64,000 nt of DNA, from the NCBI GenBank assembly GCA_016861165.1, contig BOKV01000002.1, forward strand, positions 62,001 to 126,000, given 5' to 3'. Positions 1-9,389 of this stretch are shown here, piece after piece; the first letter of the stretch is position 1; every line of letters starts with the position of its first letter. Made by a program: the position numbers and the translations under genes. The DNA comes from Alphaproteobacteria bacterium (GTDB taxonomy: Bacteria > Pseudomonadota > Alphaproteobacteria > Rhizobiales > Rhizobiaceae). Below the pieces are notes generated by a model. It did not search any database. It saw only the letters and a program-made list of their open reading frames with translations, and had not been told where the DNA came from.

Positions 1-70
1 CTTGGCCATCGATTATGGCAAGAATGGCGTCCTGTCCATCCCGTCCGCCACCTGTGAGCCGCCACACCCG

Positions 71-104
71 CCCAAAGCAAAGGGCCGGCGCAGACGCCGG
101 CCCT
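71..104 (-). terminator. Rho-independent terminator downstream of rpmF
   Basis: Perfect 10-bp stem AGGGCCGGCG/CGCCGGCCCT (81-90/95-104) with 4-nt loop; on the minus strand it is followed by TTTGCTTT. Confidence 0.75.
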
Positions 105-135
105 GGCAACAACCGATCGCGCGGGTAGCGGCCGG

Positions 136-321
136 TCAAACCGACTGCTTGGGCTCGAGGACTTGGCGCCCGCGATACATGCCGGTCTTCAGGTCGATAT
201 GGTGCGGGCGGCGCAGTTCGCCCGAATCCTTGTCCTCGACATAGGCCGGCTGCTTCAGCGCGTCGGCCGAACGGCGCATGCCGCGCTTGGACGGCGTCGT
301 CTTTCGCTTCGGTACAGCCAT
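136..321 (-). CDS. rpmF: 50S ribosomal protein L32
   Basis: 61-aa [22 protein letters not shown]...; internal ATG of the long minus ORF 136..1329; classic L32 N-terminus. Confidence 0.95.
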   Translation of the reverse strand: MAVPKRKTTPSKRGMRRSADALKQPAYVEDKDSGELRRPHHIDLKTGMYRGRQVLEPKQSV

Positions 322-491
322 GATGCTACTCCAGATCGTCGTGATGCGTTCCGGCTGCCGGCGTTCGCCCGGCGCGGAAATGGCGCGGCCGGCCTCGTTG
401 GGCCGGCGTTCAGGCGCTGGCATATACAGGCTCGCGCCGGCTTTGACCAGTGCGTGCGGCGCTTTTTCGCGGACCCGCCGGCGTCCGCTCA

Positions 492-1268
492 TTACCGCAC
501 GCAGCCGACATAGCCGCCCGCCTTGGCTGCCCGCGCCTCGATGGTGCGCGCCAGTCGCTGCAGCCCGCTCGATGGCCTGGCCGGATCGCGCGCGATCGGG
601 TTGGGCAGGGTGACGGCAAGCAGCGCCGCCTGACGCGGCGTAAGCTGCGCCGCCGGCCGCCCGAAATAGCGCTGCGCGGCCGCCTCGGCACCGAACACGC
701 CTTCGTCCCATTCGGCGATGTTGAGATAGACCTCCATCAGCCGCTTCTTGGTCATGATCTGGTCGAGGAAAAGCGCCAGCGGGATTTCGGCGGCCTTGCG
801 CACGAATGAGCGGCCGCTCCACAGGAACAGGTTCTTGGCCGTCTGCATGGGAATGGTGCTGGCGCCGCGCGGGCGTTCGCCTTCGAGAGCATCGCTGATG
901 ACGGCGTTGAGTTCGCCCCAGTCGACGCCGCGATGCGAACAGAACTGGCCGTCCTCGGACATGATGACGGAGTGGACCAGCACCGGCGCGATCTGTTCGA
1001 TCGGCACCCAGCGCCGGTCGACGCTCTGGCCGGTCAGCCAGCGTGCGAGCATCGGTGTCGACACGGGCTGCACCGGCGGCAGCGAATAGACGATGGCGAG
1101 CGTCACCGGAACCAGGCCGGCGAGGACGACGGCGACAACGAGATTGCGCAGTGACAGGAAACGGCGCAGCCGCCGGCGAAGCGACGGGCGCGGCCGCGGG
1201 TCGGGCCTGACCCGCGGCGCGCTGGCGCCTCGCTTGCCGCTGGCGGCTGTGCTGTGCCTGGTCGCCAC
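492..1268 (-). CDS. mtgA: Monofunctional biosynthetic peptidoglycan transglycosylase
   Basis: N-terminal TM segment followed by GT51 motifs ([49 protein letters not shown]). Confidence 0.92.
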   Translation of the reverse strand: MATRHSTAASGKRGASAPRVRPDPRPRPSLRRRLRRFLSLRNLVVAVVLAGLVPVTLAIVYSLPPVQPVSTPMLARWLTGQSVDRRWVPIEQIAPVLVHSVIMSEDGQFCSHRGVDWGELNAVISDALEGERPRGASTIPMQTAKNLFLWSGRSFVRKAAEIPLALFLDQIMTKKRLMEVYLNIAEWDEGVFGAEAAAQRYFGRPAAQLTPRQAALLAVTLPNPIARDPARPSSGLQRLARTIEARAAKAGGYVGCVR

Positions 1269-1433
1269 TGGCCACCGTCATGCTGGTTCGGATTGGCCCT
1301 GCCATTACCATAGCGGCGATGCCGGTCAAATCCGACCGCGCGAGCGCAGTGCTGTCTGGTGCCGTCGCGGCGGCTTGACCTGCGCCGCCGCCAGTGCCAA
1401 GCCGGCGCCGGAAGCGAGGATGGCGACAGGCGA

Positions 1434-2348
1434 ATGGATCGGGCAGCGCGCGACTTCACGGCACGACTTGAGCAGCGGGCCGGCGAGACCGTCGCCATGC
1501 TCGAGCGGCTCGTTTCCGGCCAGTTGCAGGCCGGCGAGACGGCACGGCCGCCCCGCCTCGTCGCCGCCATGCGCCATGGCGTCCTCAACGGCGGCAAGCG
1601 CCTGCGACCGTTCCTGCTGATCGAGACCGCCGCCCTGTTCGGGGCCGATGGCGAAGGCCCGATGCGTGCCGCCTGCGCGCTCGAATGCGTCCACTGCTAC
1701 TCGCTCATTCACGACGACCTGCCGGCCATGGACGACGACGACCTGCGCCGCGGCCAGCCAACGGTGCACCGTGCCTTCGACGAGGCGACCGCCATCCTCG
1801 CCGGCGACGCGCTGCTGACGCTCGCCTTCGACATTCTCGCCGACGCCGCCACCGATCGCGACCCCGCCGTGCGCTGCGAACTCGTGCTATCGCTCGCCCG
1901 CGCCGCCGGTCTCGGCGGCATGGCCGGCGGCCAGATGCTCGACCTCGCCGCCGAGGGCCGGAGGATGGACGAGGCCGAGATCGTCACCATGCAGGCGATG
2001 AAGACCGGCGCGCTGCTGCGCCATGCCTGCGAGGCCGGCGCCGTCCTCGGCGGCGCCGACGCCGGCGAGCGAGCCGCCTTCGCCCGGTTCGGCGTGGCCA
2101 TCGGCCGGGCCTTCCAGCTCGCCGACGACATCCTCGACGTGACCGCCACGCCGACGGCGCTTGGCAAGCGGACCGCCAAGGACAGGGACCGCGGCAAGGC
2201 GACGCTGGTCGCACTCCACGGGCTCGACCGCTCGCGCCGGATCGCCCGCGACCTGCTGGCCGAGGCGCTCGCCATCCTGGAGCCCTTTGGCGAGCGCGCT
2301 TTCTGGCTGGGTGAGGCGGCGCGCTTCGTCGTCGGCCGCGACCACTGA
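1434..2348 (+). CDS. ispA: Polyprenyl synthetase (farnesyl diphosphate synthase family)
   Basis: [11 protein letters not shown], first Asp-rich motif [15 protein letters not shown] and second motif QLADDILD; start chosen at internal ATG. Confidence 0.88.
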   Translation: MDRAARDFTARLEQRAGETVAMLERLVSGQLQAGETARPPRLVAAMRHGVLNGGKRLRPFLLIETAALFGADGEGPMRAACALECVHCYSLIHDDLPAMDDDDLRRGQPTVHRAFDEATAILAGDALLTLAFDILADAATDRDPAVRCELVLSLARAAGLGGMAGGQMLDLAAEGRRMDEAEIVTMQAMKTGALLRHACEAGAVLGGADAGERAAFARFGVAIGRAFQLADDILDVTATPTALGKRTAKDRDRGKATLVALHGLDRSRRIARDLLAEALAILEPFGERAFWLGEAARFVVGRDH

Positions 2349-2526
2349 CGCCGGCTCATCGCCGGATCGGTGACGGTCCGCCGGCGCCGCAGGCAAGAAC
2401 GTCGCCGCGGTCCCGGTCGGCAGGGAAGGATTTTTTCCGGCGCTGATGAAATTCACCAAGCCGTTCCAGCGATTCGCCGGGCAGGCCGCCTATCTTGGAA
2501 TGGCGTTTCAACGAGGGTGGATTTCC

Positions 2527-3549
2527 ATGCCCGCCGCGGCCGACCAGCTCTCCGTTTTCCCGGTCTTCCTCAAGGTCGAAGGCCGCACCGCCGTGGTGGT
2601 CGGCGATGGCGAGGAGGCGCTGGCCAAGGCCCGCCTGCTCAAGGAAAGCCGCATCGCCGTCCGTCTCGTCGCGCCGCTGCCCAGCCGGGCGCTCGGCGCC
2701 TTCGTCATCCAGGCCGATCTCGACCATGTCGCCGCGCCGTTTGCCCCCTCGATGCTGGACGGCGCGGTGATGGTGTTTGCGGCGACCGGTGATGCCGAGG
2801 CCGACGCTCGCGTTGTCGCCGCGGCGCGTTCCCGCGCCATTCCGGCCAATGCGGTCGACCGGCCGCAGCTTTGCGACTTCTACACGCCGGCGCTGGTCAA
2901 CCGCGCTCCCGTCGCCGTCGCCATCGGTTCGGAGGGTGCCGGGCCGGTGCTGACGCAGATCATCCGTGCCCGGATCGAGGCGCTGCTGCCACGTTCGACC
3001 GGCCCGCTGGCGCGGCTGGCGGCCGGCTACCGGCGCGTCGTCGAGCGGCTGGTAGCGCGCGGCGCCCCGCGCCGCCGGTTCTGGCACGCCTTCTTCGAGG
3101 GCGAGGTCGCCCGCTGCCTCGACGAGGGCCGGCCGGCCGATGCCCGGCGCGAGGCGACGCGGCTGCTCAAGGCGCAAGCCGCCAGCAGCGCCCGCGTCTC
3201 GCTGATCGGGGCAGGGCCGGGCGCCGGCGACCTCCTGACGCTGCGCGGCCAGCGCGCGCTGCTGATGGCCGATGTCATCATCCACGACCCGCGGGTCGGC
3301 AAGGCGATCGTCGGCCTCGGCCGGCGCGACGCCCGCCGTTTTTCCGCCGACCTGTCGCAGGCCGTCGACCGCGCCATCGCCACGGTCCGTGCCGGCCGGC
3401 AGGTGGCGCTGCTGGTGCCGGGCGACGGCGCCAGCCTCGACGCGCCGGCCGCCGCCCTCACCGCCGCCGGGATCGGCTTCGAGACCGTTCCCGGTGTCGC
3501 CGCCGCCACGACCGGCTCCCGTTCGAACCCCGCCCTTGCCGCCGCCTAG
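2527..3549 (+). CDS. cysG: CysG-like siroheme synthase: precorrin-2 dehydrogenase/ferrochelatase domain plus C-terminally truncated methyltransferase domain
   Basis: MPAAADQLSVFPVFLKVEGRTAVVVGDGEEALAKARLL...; SUMT-like start SLIGAGPGAGDLLTLRGQRALLMADVIIHD; ends soon after VPGVAAATTG. Located directly upstream of cysI/cysH. Confidence 0.85.
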   Translation: MPAAADQLSVFPVFLKVEGRTAVVVGDGEEALAKARLLKESRIAVRLVAPLPSRALGAFVIQADLDHVAAPFAPSMLDGAVMVFAATGDAEADARVVAAARSRAIPANAVDRPQLCDFYTPALVNRAPVAVAIGSEGAGPVLTQIIRARIEALLPRSTGPLARLAAGYRRVVERLVARGAPRRRFWHAFFEGEVARCLDEGRPADARREATRLLKAQAASSARVSLIGAGPGAGDLLTLRGQRALLMADVIIHDPRVGKAIVGLGRRDARRFSADLSQAVDRAIATVRAGRQVALLVPGDGASLDAPAAALTAAGIGFETVPGVAAATTGSRSNPALAAA

Positions 3550-3559
3550 GAGTCCTCCC

Positions 3560-3856
3560 ATGAAGCTCATCACCGCCAACCGCCTGTTCGACGGCGCTGT
3601 CGTCTTCCTCGCCGCCGAAGGCTGGGTCGCCGACATCGCCCGCGCCGCCGTGCTCAATGCCGCCGACGCCATCGAGGCGGGGCTCGCCGCCGCCACCCGC
3701 GCCGTCGCCGACCGCCATGTCGTCGACGTCAACGTCATCGAGGTGACGCTGGATGCCGCCGGCCTGCCGGTGCCTGTCAGGCTGCGCGAGCGCATCCGCG
3801 CCTTCGGCCCGACGGTGCCCTTCGGCGAGGCCGCCCGCGAGCGGCTGGCCGCCTGA
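3560..3856 (+). CDS. DUF2849-family small protein of the sulfite reductase operon
   Basis: MKLITANRLFDGAVVFLAAEGWV...; 98 aa between cysG and cysI with RBS-like AGGAG upstream. Confidence 0.8.
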   Translation: MKLITANRLFDGAVVFLAAEGWVADIARAAVLNAADAIEAGLAAATRAVADRHVVDVNVIEVTLDAAGLPVPVRLRERIRAFGPTVPFGEAARERLAA

Positions 3857-3881
3857 GCGCCGGCAGGAGGGCGTCGCCCGC

Positions 3882-5534
3882 ATGTACCGCTACGACGAAT
3901 TCGACCGCGACTTCGTTGCCGCCCGCGTCGCCCAGTTCCGCGACCAGGTGGCGCGCCGGCTCGCCGGCGAACTGAGCGAGGACGAATTCAAGCCGCTCCG
4001 GCTGATGAACGGCGTCTACCTGCAACTGCATGCCTACATGCTGCGCGTCGCCATCCCCTACGGCACGCTGAACGCGCGCCAGATGCGCATGCTCGGCCAC
4101 ATCGCCGAGACCTATGACAAGGGCTACGGCCATTTCACCACCCGCCAGAACATCCAGTTCAACTGGCCGCGGCTGGTCGACATCCCCGACATTCTGGCGG
4201 AACTGGCGAGCGTCGAGATGCATGCCATCCAGACCTCGGGCAACTGCATCCGCAACGTCACCACCGACCAGTTCGCCGGGGTCGCCCGCGACGAGATCGC
4301 CGATCCGCGCGTCTATGCCGAGATCCTGCGTCAGTGGTCGACCATACACCCGGAATTCGTCTTCCTGCCGCGCAAGTTCAAGATCGCCATCACCGGCGCC
4401 GCCCACGACCGCGCCGCCATCCAGGTCCACGACATCGGCCTGCAGGTGAAGCGCGACGATGCCGGCCGGATTGGCTTTGCCGTCTATGTCGGCGGCGGCC
4501 AGGGACGCACCCCGATGATCGCCAAGCTGGTGCGCGACTTCCTGCCCGAAGAAGACCTGATCGCCTATACGGAAGCGATCCTGCGCGTCTACAACCTCTA
4601 CGGACGTCGCGACAACAAGTACAAGGCGCGCATCAAGATCCTCGTCCACGAGACGGGAATCGACGAGCTGAGGAAGGACATCGAGGCCGAGTTCGCCCGC
4701 ATCCGCGACGGCGCGCTGCGCCTGCCCAGGGCCGATATCGACGCCATCAACGCCTATTTCGCGCCGCCCGCCTGGACCGATCTGCCCGACGACAGCGCCG
4801 AACTGGCCGCCGCGCGCCGCGCCGACGCCGGCTTCGACCGCTGGGTCGCCAACAACGTCGCCGCCCACAAGGCGCCAGGCCACGCCATCGTCACCATTTC
4901 GCTAAAGCCCATCGGTGGCCCGCCGGGCGACGCCACCGCCGGCCAGATGGCGGCGATCGCCGATCTGGCCGAACGCTACAGCCACGACGAACTGCGCATC
5001 AGCCACGAGCAGAACGTCATCCTGCCGCATGTCGAGAAGCGCCATCTGAAGGCTGTCTACGAGGCGCTGAAGGCGACCGATCTCGCCGCGGCCAATGCCG
5101 GGCTGATCACCGACATCATCGCCTGCCCGGGTCTCGACTACTGCGCGCTCGCCAACGCCCGCTCGATTCCGATCGCCCAGCGCCTGTCGGAGCGCTTCGC
5201 CGACCCTGCCCGCGAGGAGGAGATCGGCGAACTGAAGATCAAGATTTCGGGCTGCATCAACGCCTGCGGCCACCACCATGTCGGCCACATCGGCATTCTC
5301 GGCGTCGACCGCAAGGGCGAGGAGTTCTACCAGATCACGCTGGGCGGCTCGGCCGACGAGCGCACCTCGATCGGCGAGATCGTCGGTCCGGGCTTTTCGA
5401 CCGGCGACGTGGTCGGCGCGGTCGAGAAGATCGTCGACACCTATCTGGCCGTGCGCCATTCGCGCGACGAGGATTTCCTGGCGACCTATCGCCGCGTCGG
5501 CCAGCGGCCGTTCAAGGAGGCGCTCTATGGCTGA
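3882..5534 (+). CDS. cysI: Nitrite/sulfite reductase hemoprotein subunit
   Basis: HFTTRQNIQFNW, ACPGLDYCALANARS, KIKISGCINACGHHHVGHIGILGVD siroheme/[4Fe-4S] motifs. Confidence 0.93.
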   Translation: MYRYDEFDRDFVAARVAQFRDQVARRLAGELSEDEFKPLRLMNGVYLQLHAYMLRVAIPYGTLNARQMRMLGHIAETYDKGYGHFTTRQNIQFNWPRLVDIPDILAELASVEMHAIQTSGNCIRNVTTDQFAGVARDEIADPRVYAEILRQWSTIHPEFVFLPRKFKIAITGAAHDRAAIQVHDIGLQVKRDDAGRIGFAVYVGGGQGRTPMIAKLVRDFLPEEDLIAYTEAILRVYNLYGRRDNKYKARIKILVHETGIDELRKDIEAEFARIRDGALRLPRADIDAINAYFAPPAWTDLPDDSAELAAARRADAGFDRWVANNVAAHKAPGHAIVTISLKPIGGPPGDATAGQMAAIADLAERYSHDELRISHEQNVILPHVEKRHLKAVYEALKATDLAAANAGLITDIIACPGLDYCALANARSIPIAQRLSERFADPAREEEIGELKIKISGCINACGHHHVGHIGILGVDRKGEEFYQITLGGSADERTSIGEIVGPGFSTGDVVGAVEKIVDTYLAVRHSRDEDFLATYRRVGQRPFKEALYG

Positions 5535-6276
5535 CACCTTTGCCGTCGACGCGCCGGCCGCCGAGGCAGGCTTCGACGCGGCGGCGGTCGCCGAACTCAA
5601 CCGCCGCTTCGAAGGCGCCGGTACGCGCCGGCTGATCGAGACGATGCTCGCCGAGCAGGCTGGCAGGCGCGTCGCACTGGTCTCCTCCTTCGGTGCCAAT
5701 TCGGTGGTGCTGCTGCATCTCGTTGCCGGCATCGACCCCTCGCTGCCGGTGCTGTTCATCGACACCGGCAAGCTGTTCGCCGATACCAACCCCTATCGCG
5801 AGGAGCTCACGCGCCGGCTTGGACTGACCGATGTGCGCGTCGTCGGCCCCGACCCCGACGCCACCGCCAGGCGCGACCCGCACGGGGCGCTGTGGATCAC
5901 CGACAAGAATGCCTGCTGCGCCATGCGCAAGGTCGAACCGCTGGCCGCCGCGCTGGCCGGCTTCGACGTCTGGTTGTCCGGCCGCAAGCGCTACCAGGGC
6001 GGCAGCCGCGCCGACCTGCCACTGTTCGAGGTCGACGGGCGGCGACTGAAGGTCAACCCGCTTGCCGCCTGGACCGCCGGCGACATCGACGTCTACCGCA
6101 ACGCCTTCTCGCTGCCGCAGCACCCGCTGGTGGCGCGCGGCTACCGCTCGATCGGCTGCGAGCCGTGCACGACGCCGGTCGCCACCGGCGAGGACGAGCG
6201 GGCCGGGCGCTGGCGCGGCCTGACCAAGACCGAGTGCGGCATCCACGTGCCCGACCACATGGGCGGCCTGCCGTGA
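5527..6276 (+). CDS. cysH: Phosphoadenylyl-/adenylyl-sulfate reductase, [4Fe-4S] APS-reductase type
   Basis: SSFGANSVVLLHL, CC at NACCAMRKVEPL, CxxC at GCEPCT, C-terminal ECGIH; start overlaps the cysI stop. Confidence 0.9.
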   Translation: MADTFAVDAPAAEAGFDAAAVAELNRRFEGAGTRRLIETMLAEQAGRRVALVSSFGANSVVLLHLVAGIDPSLPVLFIDTGKLFADTNPYREELTRRLGLTDVRVVGPDPDATARRDPHGALWITDKNACCAMRKVEPLAAALAGFDVWLSGRKRYQGGSRADLPLFEVDGRRLKVNPLAAWTAGDIDVYRNAFSLPQHPLVARGYRSIGCEPCTTPVATGEDERAGRWRGLTKTECGIHVPDHMGGLP

Positions 6277-6755
6277 GCGAGGCGCCGCGCATCTGGACGC
6301 CGCGGGGCTTCGTCGAGGACCGCCTGACCGAAGCGGCCGGCGCCGTCTTCATGTCGCCCGAGGAGGCCACGGGCAGGCTCGGCTCGGGCACCGCCTCGGT
6401 GCTGGTGCTGGAGCCCGGCGACGAGGTCCTCGCCGTCGCCGGCCGCATCCACGAATTCGACGCCGTCTTCATCCGTTTCGCGGTCTTTTCCGACGGCCGT
6501 GGCTTTTCCACCGCGCGGCTGCTGCGCGAGAAGTTGGGCTTTGCCGGCGAGATCCGCGCGCTCGGCCATTTCATTCTCGACCAGATCCCGCTCATGACGC
6601 GTGTCGGCTTCACCAGCTTCGCGGTTACGCACGAGCCGACGATCGCGCGCCTGGAGGCAGGGAACCTGCCCGCCATCCCGCTTTATCTGCAACCCGCCTG
6701 GGGCGAGGAGGCACAAGCCGGCCACCGCGCCTGGGCGCGGCGCAGGGCGACCTGA
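6273..6755 (+). CDS. DUF934-family protein associated with sulfite reduction
   Basis: GTG start overlapping the cysH stop; MSEAPRIWTPRGFVEDRL...LGHFILDQIPLMTRVGFTSF typical of the cysI-linked family. Confidence 0.8.
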   Translation: MSEAPRIWTPRGFVEDRLTEAAGAVFMSPEEATGRLGSGTASVLVLEPGDEVLAVAGRIHEFDAVFIRFAVFSDGRGFSTARLLREKLGFAGEIRALGHFILDQIPLMTRVGFTSFAVTHEPTIARLEAGNLPAIPLYLQPAWGEEAQAGHRAWARRRAT

Positions 6756-6878
6756 CCGCGCCGCCGAAGCGGCGGCCCGACGATGACGCCGGGGGTGAGG
6801 CGGCGGTCTGCTCACGCATGGCCCGAAGATGACGGCGGCGCGATGGCGACGGAAGGCGGCCGCCCCGCCACATCATCG

Positions 6879-7232
6879 TCACATCAGCGGCGGCACCAGG
6901 CCACACTTGTTGCCGAACCGGCCCATCTCCCTCGTGCCCTCGCAGTACCACGCCTCGCCATCGGCCGACAGGAACACCCGCTCGTTGCCGACGGTCCGCC
7001 GCAACCCGTGGCGCAGCAGGAAGGTGGTGCGGTCGCCGCCCGTCCGGTGGTCGAGCGCCGGCTGGCACATGCAGCAGGCATGGGGGTCGCTCGCCGTGCC
7101 GAAATGAACGTTGCCCTCGCCATCGACAAGCTTGCGCAACGGCTCGGCGGCGGCAGGGGCACCGAGGGCAACGGCAGCGGCGGCAACGAGCAGCATTCGC
7201 GTCCTGATTAGTCCGTGCGGCATGGAAGCCAT
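6879..7232 (-). CDS. Small secreted cysteine-containing hypothetical protein
   Basis: 117 aa with predicted signal peptide (RTRMLLVAAAAVALGAPAAAE) and HACCMC motif. Confidence 0.6.
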   Translation of the reverse strand: MASMPHGLIRTRMLLVAAAAVALGAPAAAEPLRKLVDGEGNVHFGTASDPHACCMCQPALDHRTGGDRTTFLLRHGLRRTVGNERVFLSADGEAWYCEGTREMGRFGNKCGLVPPLM

Positions 7233-7551
7233 CTAGGGCCGCCCGAGCGCGCCGGCGAGGGCGGTGGTGGGAAATTCGCTTAGGAGCTCCCGGTCCGCGC
7301 CGTTTGCCGCGCCGTCCTTCGCCAACCCCTCGCCCGGCCTACCTCTCCAGCCGTTCGCTCGGCACTGACGCACGGGGGACCGTCGAGGGCGGCTGCGCGG
7401 TGACGCACTCCGCGCTCGGCGACGACTGCTGCCGCCGGGTTTCGGCCAGATTGCGGGTACGTCCCTCGACGCGCCGATTGATGTGGCCTGCCCAATGTTG
7501 CCCGAACCGGCTTGTTCTTGTTATGGTTGCACTGTTCGATAGGGAGGAGTC

Positions 7552-8097
7552 ATGAAAAAGTTAAGTACTGTAGTTCTCATTTTCGTAGCGGCGGTCGGCC
7601 AAGCCTCAGCCGCCGAAGTTGTCATGCCAAATTTGATCGGCAAGACCAGAACACAGGCGGAAGCGTTGCTGAACACGGCCGGTATCAAGTTCGAGGCGCT
7701 TCGCGGCCAGCGCTGCGTCGCCGCGGCGGATGACATAAGAGTGTTCGGTCAGAAGCCAGATCCGGGAACGAAATTCTCCAACGACTTCGTTGCCACATTC
7801 CTGCTGCCGGCGGCCGCGACAGGAAACATGCCGGAGTTGGTAGGACTTTCGTGCGCCGCTGTGGAAGCATTTCGCGAGGAGCACGGAATGGGCGGGAACA
7901 CCTTTCAGATCAATCTGCCGCCGGACAAGGTCATCTCGCGGTGCAACCGGGTGACGACATCCTCAAGCATTACCGAGCAGAGCATTGAGGTGGGCGCGCC
8001 CGTCTGCGACCGGCTGAGCCTGTTCGCCACCTGCACCCATCGCACATTGGTCGACAAGACGTGGATCTGGAACGGGTCGAGCTGCATCGGTCTATAG
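7552..8097 (+). CDS. Secreted PASTA-like domain protein
   Basis: Signal peptide MKKLSTVVLIFVAAVGQASA; two PASTA-like repeats (VVMPNLIGKTRTQAEALLNTAGIKF and GNMPELVGLSCAAVEAFREEHGM); locally lower GC; good GGAGG RBS. Confidence 0.7.
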   Translation: MKKLSTVVLIFVAAVGQASAAEVVMPNLIGKTRTQAEALLNTAGIKFEALRGQRCVAAADDIRVFGQKPDPGTKFSNDFVATFLLPAAATGNMPELVGLSCAAVEAFREEHGMGGNTFQINLPPDKVISRCNRVTTSSSITEQSIEVGAPVCDRLSLFATCTHRTLVDKTWIWNGSSCIGL

Positions 8098-8272
8098 GTT
8101 GCGTCTTGGTGCATCGCCGCCTCACCCGGTGTCGGAACCTGAACCGACTTCCTGATCTTCATTCAGGCGGCCATGTCGGCAGGCCGTCGTAGTGAGCCCA
8201 GAGGGGACGGCACCACCGGATGGCGTGGCTGGCGCCGTGGTGACCGCATGCTCACCCTCAAAGTGTAGCTCG

Positions 8273-9202
8273 CTACCCCACCAGCCGCTCCGCCACGCCC
8301 TCCTGCGGCGCCAGCAGGCGCCGGCGCATATAGTCGACGATGCCGTCGGAGACGACGCGCACGCGCTCGAGCCGGGCATAGTCCTCGTGCACGATGAACC
8401 AGAAGGAGCGCGTGAACGAGACCTCGCCGGGCAGCACCTTGACCAATTGCGGATACTGCGCCGCCATGAAGTCGTGAAGCACGCATAATCCGCCATCGGC
8501 AAGCGTGGCGGCGAGCTGCACGTGCACGCTGGTCGAGGTCAGGTGCGGCTTGATCGTCGGCGAGATCAGCGGGATGTAGTCAAGCTCCTTGTCGTAGATG
8601 AACTCCGGCACGTAGCCGATGCCGCGCACCTTCTTCAGGTCCTCGACCGTGGCGATGCCGGGGTGGCGGGCGAGATAGGCGCGGGTGGCATAAAGGTGCA
8701 GCCGGTAGTCGGCGATCTTGCGGAACTTGAGCCGGCCGGCCTCCGGCGCCGACACGGCGATGGCGATGTCGGCCTCGCGCTTCGACAGCGAGAAGGTGCG
8801 CGGCAGCGCAACGATCTGCAGCTCGAGCTGGGGATGGCGCCGGCACAGCTCGGTCGCCGCCTCGGCGATGATGTAGGCGGCAACGCCCTCCGGGGCGCCC
8901 ACCCGCACGGCGCCGGAGATGACCCGGTCCTTGCCGCCGATCTCCGCCGTGGCGCCGATCACCGCCGTCTCGATCGTCTCGGCGCTGTCGACGAGGCGCT
9001 GGCCGGCATCTGTGAGCTGGTAGCCCTGCGGCGAGCGGTCGAACAGCCGGGCGCCGAGCGCGGCCTCGAGCGCGCGTAGGCGCCGGCCGACCGTGGCGTG
9101 GTCGACGCCAAGCTGGCGGCCCGCCGTCGACAGCCGGCCCGAGCGGGCCACGGCGAGAAAGAAGCGGTAGTCGTCCCAATTCACCAGCCACTGCCCCGAC
9201 AT
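8273..9202 (-). CDS. LysR-family transcriptional regulator
   Basis: N-terminal wHTH DDYRFFLAVARSGRLSTAGRQLGVDHATVGRRLRALEAALGARLFDRSPQGYQLT plus effector domain; divergent from mmsA. Start taken at ATG 9202 (MSGQW); ORF extends to a GTG at 9226. Confidence 0.88.
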   Translation of the reverse strand: MSGQWLVNWDDYRFFLAVARSGRLSTAGRQLGVDHATVGRRLRALEAALGARLFDRSPQGYQLTDAGQRLVDSAETIETAVIGATAEIGGKDRVISGAVRVGAPEGVAAYIIAEAATELCRRHPQLELQIVALPRTFSLSKREADIAIAVSAPEAGRLKFRKIADYRLHLYATRAYLARHPGIATVEDLKKVRGIGYVPEFIYDKELDYIPLISPTIKPHLTSTSVHVQLAATLADGGLCVLHDFMAAQYPQLVKVLPGEVSFTRSFWFIVHEDYARLERVRVVSDGIVDYMRRRLLAPQEGVAERLVG

Positions 9203-9212
9203 CAGAACGATC

Positions 9213-9226
9213 GTGCAAATTTGCAC
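9213..9226. promoter_or_regulatory. Perfect 14-bp palindrome GTGCAAATTTGCAC, candidate LysR operator
   Basis: Exact inverted repeat in the LysR/mmsA divergent intergenic region, directly upstream of the MSGQW start. Confidence 0.55.
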
Positions 9227-9389
9227 AACTGGCTTGGAAATTCCACTGTTGGACAGTGAAAAATGTCACGATATAGGGACCCCGACCGGCGCCGCCACCT
9301 GCCGACGATTGCCGGCGGTGGCCGGCGGCGATAACTACCGGGTGAGGAGGACGGCCCCGGCGGCCGCCCCGACCGAAGGGAGAAGGGTC

